Source: Doris montereyensis (lineage: Eukaryota; Mollusca; Gastropoda; Nudibranchia; Dorididae). From it: 64,000 nt of DNA. The position numbers and the translations under genes were made by a program. This document shows, in pieces, positions 35,135 through 61,045 of this stretch. The stretch's first letter is position 1; the number at the start of each line of letters is the position of its first letter. The stretch spans positions 1-64,000 of the forward strand of contig JAXRKP010001658.1 in NCBI GenBank assembly GCA_037039925.1, in the 5' to 3' direction. Under the pieces are notes generated by a model that worked only from the letters and a program-made list of their open reading frames with translations, was not told where the DNA came from and did not search any database.

Positions 35135-35240
35135 ACGTGTGAAGAGGTTGAATAAATTAGAAATATAATATTTGTGCTGGAGATGTTGCAATGAGTCAAA
35201 GAGAAGAATATGCCACCGCCTCTATAGTGTGTTTTGTGCA
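35135..35240 (+). repeat. Left arm of a ~110-bp inverted repeat
   Basis: Includes AGGTTGAATAAATTAGAAAT, ATGTTGCAATGAGTCAAAGA and GAAGAATATGCCACCGCC. The reverse complement lies at 36089-36207, about 850 bp away. Confidence 0.9.
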
Positions 35241-35379
35241 GGAAGTGTTAGAATGACTGAACCGGAAATAACATTTGGCTGTGTGGTCATCAAGAAGCAG
35301 TAGATCTACTAATACTGAATAATGCAGATATCTTTGGGATTTTATTTATTTATATGTATGGACGGCATTGGTAGTAATG

Positions 35380-35700
35380 GTAGGTAGCCTAGTGGTCAGA
35401 TTACCAGATTTAGGATCCTGAGATCCTAGGTTTGAATCCAAAACTGGTGTGGTAAAGTGTTACTGTTTGTTAGTTTTAGTTAGGTTGGATGACTTTGTTC
35501 TTTGGAAAGGCATCTAACAAACACATATTGACTATTTCTCCGTCAGAACCAGGTGCTCATGTGTACCAGTACCAGCTGGAAAGATTATCATTGATATATC
35601 ATTGACATGCTCCACTCTGAGCTAATGCTGTGCTACTGCTATAGAATTTGGGATACGCTTTGGCTCCATTGGCTGAATAGGGAACATGTTTGAAGAAGTA
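35380..35700 (+). repeat. Diverged SINE family A
   Basis: The head has AGCCTAGTGGTCAGATTACC and GGTTTGAATCC. The body keeps CTTTGTTCTTTGGAAAGGCA, TGTACCAGTACCAGCTGG, GCTCCACTCTGAGCT and ATACGCTTTGGCTCC. It lies between the arms of the inverted repeat. Confidence 0.65.
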
Positions 35701-36088
35701 AGGGCTTCACTTATTTACATATGTGTGGTTACACATATACTATACAGTGTAGTGAGCAACAATCAGTAGAGGCTGTCTTTCCCCGCTTTCTGGAAACAAT
35801 TTCCGGTGAAAAAAAAAAAATTTGCATTGCGACTACTCACTCCCAACCCCTGTACGACTGCGATTTCTGTTTTAAGTTCAGCCCTCTCTGATAAATCGGA
35901 ATGAGATTTTCTTTCACTCCACAGGAAAATCTGTTGCAGGAAGTGAAACGTAACAAAGATATATAATATGAAAATATATGATAATAAATAATAATATACA
36001 GAATGAATTGAAAGTAGAGCTCTTTCCTAGAAATAGAAATTAAATATAACTAAAATTATTCTCATCACTTTTTTGATCTATGTGTAAA
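35701..36088. other. No recognisable feature
   Basis: AT-rich loop sequence within the inverted repeat, including an A12 run near 35810. Confidence 0.4.
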
Positions 36089-36207
36089 GCAAAAAACACA
36101 CACGGACACACTGCAAAGGCGGTGGCATATTCTTCTCTTTGACTCATTGCAACATCACCAGTACAGTACAAGCATTATTTTTCTAATTTATTCAACCTTT
36201 TCACACA
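36089..36207 (-). repeat. Right arm of the ~110-bp inverted repeat
   Basis: Contains GGCGGTGGCATATTCTTCTC, TTTGACTCATTGCAACATC and TCTAATTTATTCAACCT, complementary to 35135-35240. Small insertions are the only notable differences. Confidence 0.9.
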
Positions 36208-36364
36208 TGCATGTTTTTAAAGATATGGTAAAAATCTCTAGGCTGTAGTAACAAGATATAATCATTCTAGGCGCTGAATGAGTGTAAATTATGTGTGGTC
36301 CTGGTCAGATTGTGTGCTTCTCAACAAAATGTATAAATAAATTTAGATTTAGATGAATTTGTAA

Positions 36365-36425
36365 TAAGCCAGGTGTTGGCCTCTCAACCAAGAGGTCGTT
36401 GGTTTAAGCCCAGACGGTTAAAACA
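36365..36425 (+). repeat. SINE family B head fragment
   Basis: GCCAGGTGTTGGCCTCTCAA, CCAAGAGGTCG and TTTAAGCCCAGACGG correspond to the family B head only. Confidence 0.6.
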
Positions 36426-36974
36426 TGAGTTAAAATGAACTGTGCAAATGTGTAATTCTGGGTAGATGATGTCGATTGTGTTTTTGGCCAGATTGTATGG
36501 TTCTCAAAAATAAAAGCCAATGTATGAGGTTAGATTTAGTTGAATTTGTTTTGGTGGTTTTTAAATATCCTGTGAGGACAGCAAGTCGATTTAGACATAT
36601 GACACTTGTGGTTTTATTTGAGACATGGACGGAAATGTCTGAAACGTTTTTTGTCGGTTTGAATCTATTTTTTTCTTTCTTCATTACTTTCAAATTTCAA
36701 TGAATGTTTTTCTTTGGGTTATTTGTAATTGTAAGACAAAGAATCAATATTATTATTATTATTAAAATACTTTATTTGTTACATTACCTTGTGGTTTTGG
36801 TGTTTTCTTATTCCTTGAATTAATTTTTTAAAATCAAACAGCAAAATATCAATGGGTTGTATTGTTCATTTTAGTTTTTGTGCAGTTTTTATGACTGAGT
36901 ATGTGTGTGTGTGGTTCCCCTTTACGTGTTATAGTATAATTGAACATGTATTTTGTTTTGTTCTTAATTCTTAA
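36426..36974. other. No recognisable feature
   Basis: Unremarkable AT-rich sequence with a short ATT run near 36750. Confidence 0.4.
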
Positions 36975-37360
36975 TATGAGAGGGTGGTTGGCAGGAGATG
37001 TTGGTAGGTCTACTTCTTTCCCTTCACTCTTTCACTTATCTTGCTGTTTCCTCTTAATTCACCCTGTCAGTGAGATTTTTACCACATGGTGAATGGGGTA
37101 AATTTCAATAAAATGATTTAAGTCCTCAATGTTTATCTAAGGCCCCTTGATAACGGCTATCAGGCACAGTTAGTTCGTAGCGGTAGGTCCTGTTTCTTTC
37201 GATTCAGTTTTATTAGTTTCAATCTTTCTCATCTGATCTGTCTCTAATTAGTGTCATCTTGCTATTTCTTCTCCGTTTACTTTTGAGTCTGAGAGTGAAA
37301 TCATCACTTATGGCGATTGGACGAGTTATTCCAAGTCCAATGAAAATTTTTCTCTCCTCC
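36975..37360 (+). repeat. Two adjacent SINE-like family D copies
   Basis: The first copy (to ~37125) has TTGGCAGGAGATGTTGGTAG, TCACTTATCTTGCTGTTTCC and GGGGTAAATTTCAATAAAAT. The second (from ~37150) has CACAGTTAGTTCGTAGCGGT, AGGTCCTGTTTCTTTC, CATCTTGCTATTTCTTCTCC and AGTGAAATCATCACTTATGG. Confidence 0.7.
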
Positions 37361-37439
37361 CCCACCCTTATTCGATCTTGATTCTAATTCTAATCTTATT
37401 TTTCTTTCTTTTTCGAAGGTGTGTAGCTAAATCAAAGTT

Positions 37440-37700
37440 TGTGAGTTTGTAATTATGACGACCCTGGTAAAAGCCCTCAAGGCTTGCCGGAGTGTTTTTT
37501 CACAATGTACCTACCCAAGGTATTTCACTTTTCACTCTGTTTTCCTCATTTCACCTTGGTGAATAAGTACCGGTACCCAACTATAGGTAGAGAAAGATCT
37601 TGTCAGAGTGTCTGTTAATGTGAAGTGCCCAACAGACTGCTTTACTGTGCTCCCCCAGAAAGTTGAGATTATGAGGACTTTGAATGACATGATGGGTCTG
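37440..37700 (+). repeat. Interspersed repeat family C, copy 2
   Basis: Collinear with 9080-9345 through GTACCCAACTATAGGTAGAG, GTCAGAGTGTCTGTTAATGT, GCCCAACAGACTGC and AAGTTGAGATTATGAGGACT. Confidence 0.55.
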
Positions 37701-38106
37701 TTTGGGGATTAAATTTAAATAATGTAGCCGGTGAACGTGTAATTGTGTGGGGATACAGACTTATCCATCTGTCTTTTTCTTTTATAAAATTTACAGCAAT
37801 CCATATCTGATGAGAGTGATTAATTGTTTCATTTTTCTTTGGCTTTGTTTTGTAGTATTTTTAGGTTGGTTTTTTTTTCTGTTTGTTTCAGCTCAAGCTC
37901 ACAGTCACACTACTTACTCACAGTCATCATATATGTACGATTCCTATCAGACTTTCCCCTCACTTGTTTGTTTAATTAGTAATAATAATAGTAATTATTT
38001 GCCTCCTATTTTTCTCATCAATTATATGACATGTGCATGTATTATGTATATGTATTTAATATTATATTTATATTGTTTGTACAATTATGTGATTTTGTTT
38101 TTCTTG

Positions 38107-38137
<31 letters not shown>

Positions 38138-38324
38138 TATCCATGACCGGAAAGGATACTGAGACTGAAAATGTCTTGTTTTTTTCTGTTCGTTTATTTA
38201 TAATATATACATCATGTATAATGTATGTAGGGACTTGGTCTTCAGGTGCTTTTACTTTTAATACAGGTGTTGATGGGATTAATTGGAATATTTTCTTTCG
38301 TTGTCACCTTGTCTCGTGAAAGAG

Positions 38325-38760
38325 TGGAGAGTTGGCAGGTGCTTCCTGAAGATCCTACTTTTTTACTTTTCCTTTTTCACTTATTTTTCATTTTGCAGGT
38401 TTTTCTTCTTCTTAATTCACCCTGATATTTGAGATCACTGTACAACGTGTATGTGGTGGATGGGGGGTAGATTTCAATGAGACGAGACACATCTTGTGAG
38501 ATCGTGTGTGAGGGCAGGTGACAAGTGCTAGTACTGATGCGATAGGTCCAACTTCTTTCCTTTACTTTAACATGTATTAGTTTTACATACCAGGGTATCT
38601 TTCATCTTGTTTCTTCTTCTTAATCTTTTATCTTAATCTTACTTACTCCACGCTGAGATCATCGCATATGGTCAAAGGGGTAAATATCAGTGAATGGAAA
38701 GAATGAACATCGTGAGATCACCACATTGGATGGGGTAAATTCCAATGAAACAAACACACA
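38325..38760 (+). repeat. Two adjacent SINE-like family D copies
   Basis: The first has GAGAGTTGGCAGGTGCTTCC, TTCTTAATTCACCCTGAT and GGGGGGTAGATTTCAATGAG. The second (from ~38500) has CAGGTGACAAGTGCTAGTAC, ATAGGTCCAACTTCTTTCC and GGGGTAAATATCAGTG, with a further partial repeat of the 3' end near 38715-38745. Confidence 0.7.
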
Positions 38761-39599
38761 TACAATACAAACAGACACACATATACAGTGCATACATAAT
38801 CTAAATCACAGTACACAATTTTACACAGACTGAAAATAATTTCATCTATGGTCATTGTTCTTGCCACCTTTACAGTTACAGTTACAGTCCAGGTTGTTAT
38901 CAAACTTTACTACAAAAATCTACAATTGAAGGGGTCATGGTCATTTATTTAGTCACAATTACGTCATTTAGAGAAAAATGCCAAAAACCACGGAGTTTGG
39001 AACTGTTGGCTTTGGGAATTCCCAGTTTCAAATCACTGTAAATGTGATGTGTTTTCATCATAATTATTTTCACACTTTTCAGGAAGCATGATTTCCTTTT
39101 ATTTTTATTCCGTAGGATTATCAGTATCTCTCTTGTCTCGTTTTTCACGAAAATGGACATAGGCACACTATTGACATGACCCCTTCAATTAATGTGGCTG
39201 CCGCTGATGTAGAAGAAGGTTCATGTAATTACAGTTACTGTACAGCATTGGTTGTCTTTCAATATCACATCACATTTCACTTTCACCTCACCCTCAAAGA
39301 AACGTACAGTACATGGTGCATACCACCATATACCGGTATGGTTTGATATATTTACTACTATACTATTAAAGTACATCATGTATAAATCAAATAAATGAAA
39401 ATGTCTTTTTTTTCAACACTCTCAAATTTTCTTGTTTCTTTGTACTTCTTTGATTTTATTTTTAGTGTTTATGTCTAAAATCAAAAAGAAATTTTTTTTT
39501 TTTAAATACGTGTGAGTGTGAGTGTGAGCATCTTCATCCAATATTTGTCTAGTTTTTTCATTACGTTACAATGTACCCCGTCCATTAACACATGTACTA
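38761..39599. other. No recognisable gene
   Basis: AT-rich intergenic sequence. A GTGTGAGTGTGAGTGTGAGC short tandem lies near 39512. Nothing coding. Confidence 0.4.
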
Positions 39600-40848
39600 C
39601 AGTAGTGACCGCCAAAATGTCCGTTTCGCCTAAATGCCCGCAATCTCAGTGAAACCGAATTTTTCTATATAAATTGCCCCTCTAAATGCCTGTTTGAAAA
39701 CTAAGATTTTCACCTAAATGCCCGGTCTCAACGACAACTACGAGTATCTTTTCCTCTAAAGTATCGTAAAATACGTCCATAATTTATTAAATATTCGTTT
39801 TTCTTTCTATACATGTAATCCAATTGTTTAACTAATAGGGCGTATGCCCGTCCAACAATGAGCCATGCATTGCAACCACCCTTCATTACCTATCCATCAT
39901 AGAACCTAATGTACTAAACGTTGACCAATCTTCTCTTCATAACTCCACCCAATGTGCAGCACATCTTTTGTCCCGTTGGATTACTGGTTCGTCATCGGGC
40001 AACTAGAATTGAACAGTCTTCCAGTTCCAGACTCCGCCCACATCTCTTTCTTGATGTCGTAAGTGGCATGCAATCACCTGGCGTCTTTAGACCGGACGCT
40101 CATCGTGATCGAGGGACAAAGTGTGAACAGTTTTATTGCCGTATTGGCCATATCCAATGTGACTTCGGGTCTTAGTGGCAAGACGCGGTCAACCCATCCG
40201 CGCGCTCACTACCTCAGCGTTAAAGAGCGTAATGGTTTCCAGGTTTCCCTTTTTCTCACATTAAATTTTTCATACAGCTGATGACTTTTCCAAAAACAAA
40301 TGATCTGGCTATGACTATGAATCTTTATCCTTGTCTGTCTGTTGTTTTAATTTTAACATGAGGATTATGAATTGATGAAGGAGTTGTAGGATTTGTGCTG
40401 ATTTATTCACACATTGGTCCCATTGGATGAGATGTTTCTTTATCCAGTTTTTCTCATCCAAATTTGTATACATGTAATTACTTAAGTCATAGGTCTCGTA
40501 ATTAAATAAGTTACGTGATTGCAGTGTGGGTTATGCCAGTTAATGAATGAGGAAACACTGGATCAGGTTTTTTTTCTCTTAGCCTCCACAGTTACAACTT
40601 GAATTTTGCACAGCTACATATTACATATCTACATCTTCAAAAAAAAATTGAATAAACTAGGAAATGAATTATAAAAGAAGCTTCAAATCCTGGACGAAAT
40701 TGGCAAGTCATTAGGGAAATCCAACGTCACAGAAATAAGCCTACCCTCAAATTGTTGCCCGTGACAAACTTTCACCTAAATGCCCGTTTCACCTAAATGC
40801 CCGTTTTGTCTGCTTCCCAAGAACCAGGCATTTAGGCGGTCGCTACTG
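39600..40848. mobile_element. TA-flanked non-autonomous DNA transposon, Tc1/mariner-pogo type
   Basis: The left end is CAGTAGTGACCGCCAAAATG. The right end, reverse-complemented, is CAGTAGCGACCGCCTAAATG. Both are bounded by TA (39598-39599 and 40849-40850), the target duplication used by Tc1/mariner and pogo elements. The element is 1249 bp. A 12-bp motif CCTAAATGCCCG, with variants, recurs inside both ends (near 39630, 39680, 39715, 40773 and 40789). No transposase frame was recognised, so it is probably a deletion derivative or MITE. Confidence 0.8.
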
Positions 40849-40859
40849 TACTACATTGT

Positions 40860-40985
40860 ATTTTAATCAATGTGAATTGATTAGTCAGGGTGAATGAAGA
40901 GAAAACAGCAAGATGAAAGCAAAAGTGAACTGAAAGACATGTAACAGTAAAAGTGAGAGGAAGGAAGCAGGACCTACATTATGTG
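40860..40985 (-). repeat. SINE-like family D, minus orientation
   Basis: GGGTGAATGAAGAGAAAACA, GCAAGATGAAAGCAAAAGTG and GGAAGCAGGACCTACA are the reverse complement of the D pyrimidine-rich body. Confidence 0.7.
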
Positions 40986-40989
40986 AGTA

Positions 40990-41258
40990 AAGGTCATTAC
41001 GGCCCATAGACCCAGAGCTTATTCCGGTTTCTATAATGTTAAGTGGAACAGGTAATATTAGTAATAATCGTGTCCTGTTCAGATTTTTACTCCCAAGCCT
41101 TTTTTGCTGGTACTGGTAGATACCCATTTACACCTAGGTCGAGTGGAAAAAATGCGTTTTAAGTGTCTTCCCAGGGAACACAATGTTGAACTTAGCATTG
41201 CTAGGATTTGAACTCTGGACCTCATGGTCTGGCAACTTAACTACAGTACTAAGCCCCC
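40990..41258 (-). repeat. tRNA-headed SINE family A
   Basis: On minus: GGCTTAGTACTGTAGTTAAG head, GAGTTCAAATCC (B-box), CATTGTGTTCCCTGG, GTAAATGGGTATCTACCAG and CCGGAATAAGCTCTGGGTC. It directly follows the minus family D copy. Confidence 0.8.
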
Positions 41259-41329
41259 AACCCTTAAACACTATTATTAGTACCTGCCAATTGTCTTCTC
41301 ATCTTGTTAAAACTTTTAGACTACACAAT

Positions 41330-41635
41330 GTAATTTCGTACGATATTATAAATAATTATTTCAGACTACACAATGTAATTTCGTACAATATTATAAATAA
41401 TTATTTCAGACTACACAATGTAATTTCGTACAATATTATAAATAATTATTTCAGACTACACAATGTAATTTCGTACAATATTATAAATAATTATTTCAGA
41501 CTACACAATGTAATTTCGTACAATATTATATATAATTATTTCAGACTACACAATGTAATTTCGTACAATATTATAAATAATTATTTCAGACTACACAATG
41601 TAATTTCGTACAATATTATATATAATTATTTCAAA
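41330..41635. repeat. 45-bp minisatellite, seven copies
   Basis: The unit is ATTATTTCAGACTACACAAT followed by GTAATTTCGTACAATATTAT and AAATA. Copies are nearly identical. Because 45 is divisible by three, the plus frame is open and would encode a 15-residue repeat (FRLHNVISYNIINNY); there is no other sign of coding. Confidence 0.97.
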
Positions 41636-41639
41636 CGAA

Positions 41640-43388
41640 TCAAACTATGATCTCGTGCGTAGTTAAGTAGTAGTATCAGTAGTATCACGGTGCATGGGAT
41701 TGAAGAGGATAAATTATACTTTATACTTTTAGCTTTACCTTTTCGATGTAGGCCTACACTACACCTGACAAGCAAAGTTTATTGACCATGCAAATATACA
41801 AATGAACGCATTGTGTGTTGTGATTTTAACGTGGCCTTACAAGAATGTTTGTATCTAACTATTAACTATTAACTAATCACTTAATTTAACTGAAATTTTC
41901 TACAATTATTATATAACAAAGGTGGACGATAAGATTTTCAAAAACAAGTGTGTTTTAATTATTTGTCAAGTTACTGATTTTCAAACATCTGAACGTTTTT
42001 TTGTTCTTCATTCACCCAATACACACATGGAACTCACTTAAGATCAACACCTCGGGACCGTGAGAAATAGTTGATCACAAGCGGGTTTGATGTTAACCGA
42101 AACCTGGGGATTTAAGAGTAAGAGAGTGGATCCCGGAGTGAAAATTTTCCCATTTATTCTTACTTATGTATAGCTGTAGTAATGGGCATGGTGTACTGAG
42201 TTGAAATATGTCGGGTTTTTCTGCCGCTTCCGGTTGCCATGGAAACGGTGGCCATCTTGGATTTTGCCCCCAAATTTCATCGAGTTCAATATTGATAGGC
42301 TTCCATATTTTTCAACACATTGCTTTCAAATTTGACACACACCTTATTTGATGCAATATCAAAATTTGATCAGATAGGATTTTTGTTTTTATTTGTGAGT
42401 TTTGTTTTCATGAATTTTTGAAAATAGCATATGAGAACCCAAAATATACAACAATATTGTACAAAAAATTCAATTTTTCTAAAACTATAATACATATTAA
42501 AAAAAGCATAAAAAATTTCTTCGTTTTTCCCCACTCATCATTCATACCAAAATTTCATGCAGATACGTTGAGAAATAAAAAAAAAAAAAATAGATAGGAA
42601 ATAATGGAGAGAAAAACGACATATTGAGAAAATCATATTTTTCTCTTATTTTCTGTTATTTGAATATATTTTTCTCCCATAAACCTAAGAAAAGTGTAGG
42701 ATAATACTTTGAAACATAAAACCTTGCAAAGCTCTCAACTATTTCTTATGGACACTGTTTCAAGTGCACCAACACCTTTTTACTCATTTGAGACGGTGCC
42801 ATAATGATAAAAGGTGCGTGGAATACGTCCCATATTTTCTGGACGGTCTACGGTAATATTCATAAAGATACTCAAATACTTTTCGTTTGAATAGTGTTTA
42901 TTGTGACGATCAAAATGAGTACCAACTTGCCGTATTTTACATATTATTTCTGGCTTTATCATATAAAAGCTGTGTTGAAAGATAGGCCTGTATCTTTTGT
43001 AAAAAATTTGTATAAATTCAAAGAATTGACACTGAGGTTCTTTGATGATATCATTGTGAAGGGAATGAACTGTTCTATGCCCTAGTAAGATAGACTAGAT
43101 TTGTCCTATTTTCGGCAAAAATGACCCCCCCCCATTTGTGGCCGACTATGTTCTCACCGTCCCGAGGTGTTGGATCTTATGCGGGTTTTACTGAAATATG
43201 GGACTTCAAAGATTCACAGCAAGGCATTTTTCAATTCAAGCATTTAATGGAATTTATTGAACACAATATAAAAATTCCAAAGCAATACCTGTACACTAAA
43301 AGAAATAGCCCGATGTAATAAAAGCACAGTAAAATTTTCAAAAGGTCAGACCAATATTTATTTATATGTTTGACGGTTACTACACTAG
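41640..43388. other. No recognisable gene; 3' flank of the TTC14-like gene
   Basis: AT-rich sequence. A CCATGGAAACGGTGGCCATC phrase near 42235 has a weak echo (CTATGGTAGCTAAAC then GCCATCTTGGATT) near 59218, so it may mark a low-copy repeat. On minus, AATAAAT near 43358 is a candidate polyadenylation signal for the TTC14-like gene. Confidence 0.4.
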
Positions 43389-57366
<13,978 letters not shown>

Positions 57367-58904
57367 CTGAAAGAAAAAACAAAGCGGGCGTATATTTTTC
57401 ATTATCTATAACTACAACTGATTTCATTCTCAAGCAATAATACTACTGATAATCAGTTAAGCAAGTCAAATTGCCTATTTGATATTGTTTTCAAGATCAA
57501 ATATCTCAAATAAAGGATGTCACAAATACAAAGTTTTCAAAATCAATGATGAGTTTGAATAGAAAATGAAACAATTCAATGCAGAAACATGAATAGCAAT
57601 GAATACCTTGAAAAGGAATCTCAACATTTCAATTTTCGCAGCATTTCAATTTCCACAACATAAGCCAGAGTCCATTCGTCATCATAGTCACGCTTCTCGA
57701 TCGTCTCTCTAATTGTAAATCTTCATCTTGTTGTTGTTTGTTATCAACTGTGACAGACAGCTCTGGTTAAAATTTTGCCATCTTGATCTTGAAAAAACAC
57801 CAAAACAACCCAGACCTTCTTCTGAGGATTTGCCAAACTGTATTCTCTTTGTCTTCATCGAAGTTGGAGCTGTTTCTCGCCCGATTTTTTGATGAGCAAA
57901 GCAAACAACCAATCTAAGCCAAAGCAAGGCAAGGCAAGGCAAGGCAAGCCAAGCCAAAACCACAGCAAGGCAACTCGAAAGAATCATATCCCACAAGGAT
58001 GGCCGACATCACATAAGGCTTTGACTCTCCATTGGGTGGCCAATTCAGGGAGCTTTGCCTGCACATCAGGAATAGCCCTTTCGCATCCTGTATCGGTTGG
58101 CGATCTTGTCACGCAGGTCTTTGGCACATCGCAATGGGGTCTTGTTCTATCGGGTGATTCTGGTTTCTGGTGTTTTTTGACAGAAACCGTTGTAGCATCA
58201 AATGAAGAAACAACTTTGATTCTTTTCAAACTGAAAGAATAGTCAAAACAGTAGAAAGTTTAAGTGAAACATTGTGATAACAATTGTCATTTTCCCTTCT
58301 CCTATTTTTTATGCATGAAAGAAAATAAATTTTGTCTTATCTATTCGATCTCTGTCAAATAACACGAGGTAATAATTCAAACTGTATTCTTGAAAGTTTC
58401 CTTTCCTTTTAATTCTTAGTTGAGTCTACATTGTAACATGAACATGAAACAAACTGCCTTCAAGCCTTTCTTATACGAGGATAAATTTGAGAATAGCCAG
58501 CACCTAATGATGTATCAAATACTATTTTTATAATAATACATTATAATTTTTTTGAAAACATTAAATCAATCCTTTCACTTTTTGTCATTTCACTAAAATG
58601 ACTACATTGACTTTCCCATCACATGAGAAACTTGACAATTAAAGTTTAAACTCTTTACACTAAAGAGAAATGAGAGAATTTCCAAACACAGAAAATGAAA
58701 CAAAAGCACTTTTAAAACAAACAAGTCTTACCTGTGCAAATCGCAGCTGTGCTAAATTTCTTCCTTGAGTCACGCCAGTGCCTGGTCTGCAAACAACGGT
58801 CCTTCGATTGTTGTGAAATGGTGAAGAGCTAAGAGTTTGCTTGTTGCTTACACAAGTTTCATAAAAAATTTGCCCCTGCTCAACACCACAAAAAATGTGT
58901 ATGC
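57367..58904. other. Unresolved stretch upstream of the TTC14-like TPR exons
   Basis: Contains an (AAGGC)n-like run at 57923-57950. A stretch at 58000-58230 has mixed-frame coding-like text on minus (one frame gives DLRDKIANRYRMRKG). A GCACAG|GTAAGAC donor-like site lies at about 58735 on minus, preceded by FTTIEGPLFADQALA-like text. These could be further exons or transposon debris; I cannot assign them. Confidence 0.3.
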
Positions 58905-59040
58905 GTTGATCTCCAGGTAAATTCAGGAAACAGCGAGATGAAAGATATAATATTAATATAAATGAAGAAGAATGAAGAAAAGCACTGCATACCAGTAGCG
59001 TCTGTCAACTGTCCACTTATCGCAAAGAAGGTGGGGGATG
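58905..59040 (-). repeat. SINE-like family D, minus orientation
   Basis: AAATTCAGGAAACAGCGAGA, TGAAAGATATAATATTAATA and GCAGTACCAGTAGCG-like text followed by TCTGTCAACTGTCCACT keep reverse D order; moderately diverged. Confidence 0.55.
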
Positions 59041-60369
59041 CTTTGACCCCCTTTCACCCACACCCCATTAAAAAGGAAAAGGTGGTACAAGGAGACCAAT
59101 TTTCCCAATTTTTGCTTTTAATTGCAAATTTGGGTCAAATTAGTGTGAAAGAATACCAATACCCACAATGATGTCTGAGTGTAAAATTTTCCAATTTTTT
59201 TTTTAGCTCTTGCTGTTGCTATGGTAGCTAAACAACACCCGCCATCTTGGATTCGTTTGCAAACTTTAGGTCCATATTTCACGGTCACTATGGGCTCAAT
59301 TTGTTTCTTATTTGTGGGGATGTTTACACTGATGGATCTCTCAATTTTGTCATGCCACTTTTGCACACCAAAAAAAAAACAGAACAAATTTCTTGTTTTT
59401 TTTTTGTTTTAATATCAACATATTATATAGCAAAAATACGCATCTTTACTTTTATATCAACAAAATCCTAAAAAAAAAACTTACAGAGAAAAAAAACAGA
59501 ACACCTTTGACAAACTAAAGACCTGAATAACCGACATAAGATTATGAAGTTTGAATGAAATATGATGACTGTGTCTGAGATAAATAGACCTAAGTAATAA
59601 AAAACAGTTTTGAAAAAAAAAGCAGTTTCATGTTTTTGGCATTATGAAGATAAGCGACCTTAAACTTACACACTTTTCTTGTAAACAATAATAGAAAATA
59701 GTCACTCAATGAAACTGCTGTCTTTGAATGATGACAGACACATATCAATAAAGCACTGCACACAAAAACTAATTCCTAGTTTTGACACTGTATTAACAAC
59801 TAACAATGACAATAATACTAATAGTAATAATGGTATTGAGATAAATCACGACTGGCCATCACGTGCTGATATTGGTGATATGTAAACAAAGTATTATTAC
59901 TAATTAGTATATCTGGAAAGCGAAAATATACCAAGGCGTGGGAAACAAAACATGGCACTGCAGAAACTGGTTGTCGATTGGGCGAACACAGTGTTTACTG
60001 TGTTGTCTTCGGGCGCCAGAGAAGGCAGCGAGCCTCAAATTGAGACATCCGGCCGTCTCTGTGAGTCTTGATGGAGAGAAGTAAAACCTTGCGTAGTTAT
60101 GACCATATAAGGAGATGAGCTCTTGGCACACCGATTAACATTTAAGCAATGGAAACATTATTATAAAATAAATGTGTTTGATTGAATATGTAATGGGTCA
60201 CTGAGAATGATAGGGGGATTGTGCAAGTTTTCCAAAGGGCATGGGTGCCATTTTATTGCAGGGGTGAATGAGTTAATTATGCCCCAATGAAAGGTTATTT
60301 GTGTGTTCTTCTATAGTATTTTCTCAAAAAGTGGTGGTAATGGGTATGCAGATCTGCCATTCTACATTT
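59041..60369. other. No secure feature
   Basis: AT-rich. A short plus frame from 59955 (MALQKLVVDWANTVFTVLSS, 39 codons) resembles coding composition, but no family is recognised and no exon structure supports it. Confidence 0.35.
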
Positions 60370-60374
60370 TTAAA

Positions 60375-60460
60375 ATCAGGACCTAGATGTAAAAAAATCA
60401 GGATTCTGAGGGGAAAAAATCAGGATCCTGAGGGGGAAAAAAAAATCAGGATACGATACA
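60375..60460. repeat. ~24-bp tandem repeat, three copies
   Basis: The unit is ATCAGGATYCTGAGGGGAAA plus a variable A-run. Confidence 0.8.
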
Positions 60461-60839
60461 TGAACGATTTCAGGTATAAGTCAACCAGTCGCCTAATCAG
60501 GTCAAACTTATCTCAAACTTAACGCTTGTAAAAAGCTAACCTGTCGACTGACCTCAATATGGGTCAATAATCTTGTTCCGCTGTGTACAAGGCAAAGGTA
60601 TAAGTATAATACTATTAATACTAAAAGAGTAGAAAATGGGTCAGGACCGAGAACTCTTCCAGTGTGCCCAACCTTCATAAGCAAAAAGGAGACATAGAAA
60701 CAAATAAACACTAAGCAATGCTGGACAGAAACTAATACTAATAGAGCCATTGGTGCAACGACCCATCGAACAGTGTTCATCAACAGAGCAAGCCTCATAT
60801 CAACAATAAACAAAGAAAAAGACAGAAAGAAAGAAGAAA

Positions 60840-60971
60840 ACAGACTACAACTGTCATAAGAGAGACCGAGAGATGAGGGGGAGGATAGAAAGGGAGAGAG
60901 AAGGAAAGGGGAAACAAACAGGAGACATAAAAGAACGAGGAAGATAAGAAAGACAAATAGAGAGGACTGAG

Positions 60972-61009
<38 letters not shown>

Positions 61010-61010
61010 C

Positions 61011-61045
<35 letters not shown>
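60840..61045. repeat. Purine-rich tract with (GA)n and (GACA)n
   Basis: GA-rich sequence leads into (GA)n at 60977-61007 and a clean (GACA)n at 61008-61044. Confidence 0.93.

Noticed and set aside
37747..38319. 190-codon plus open frame
   Set aside because: Phe/Leu/Tyr-rich, contains an ATT run, and has no domain or exon structure; likely chance in AT-rich DNA.
58000..58230. Possible conserved gene fragment on minus (DLRDKIANRYRMRKG)
   Set aside because: Frames change repeatedly and I could not match the order of motifs to any family.
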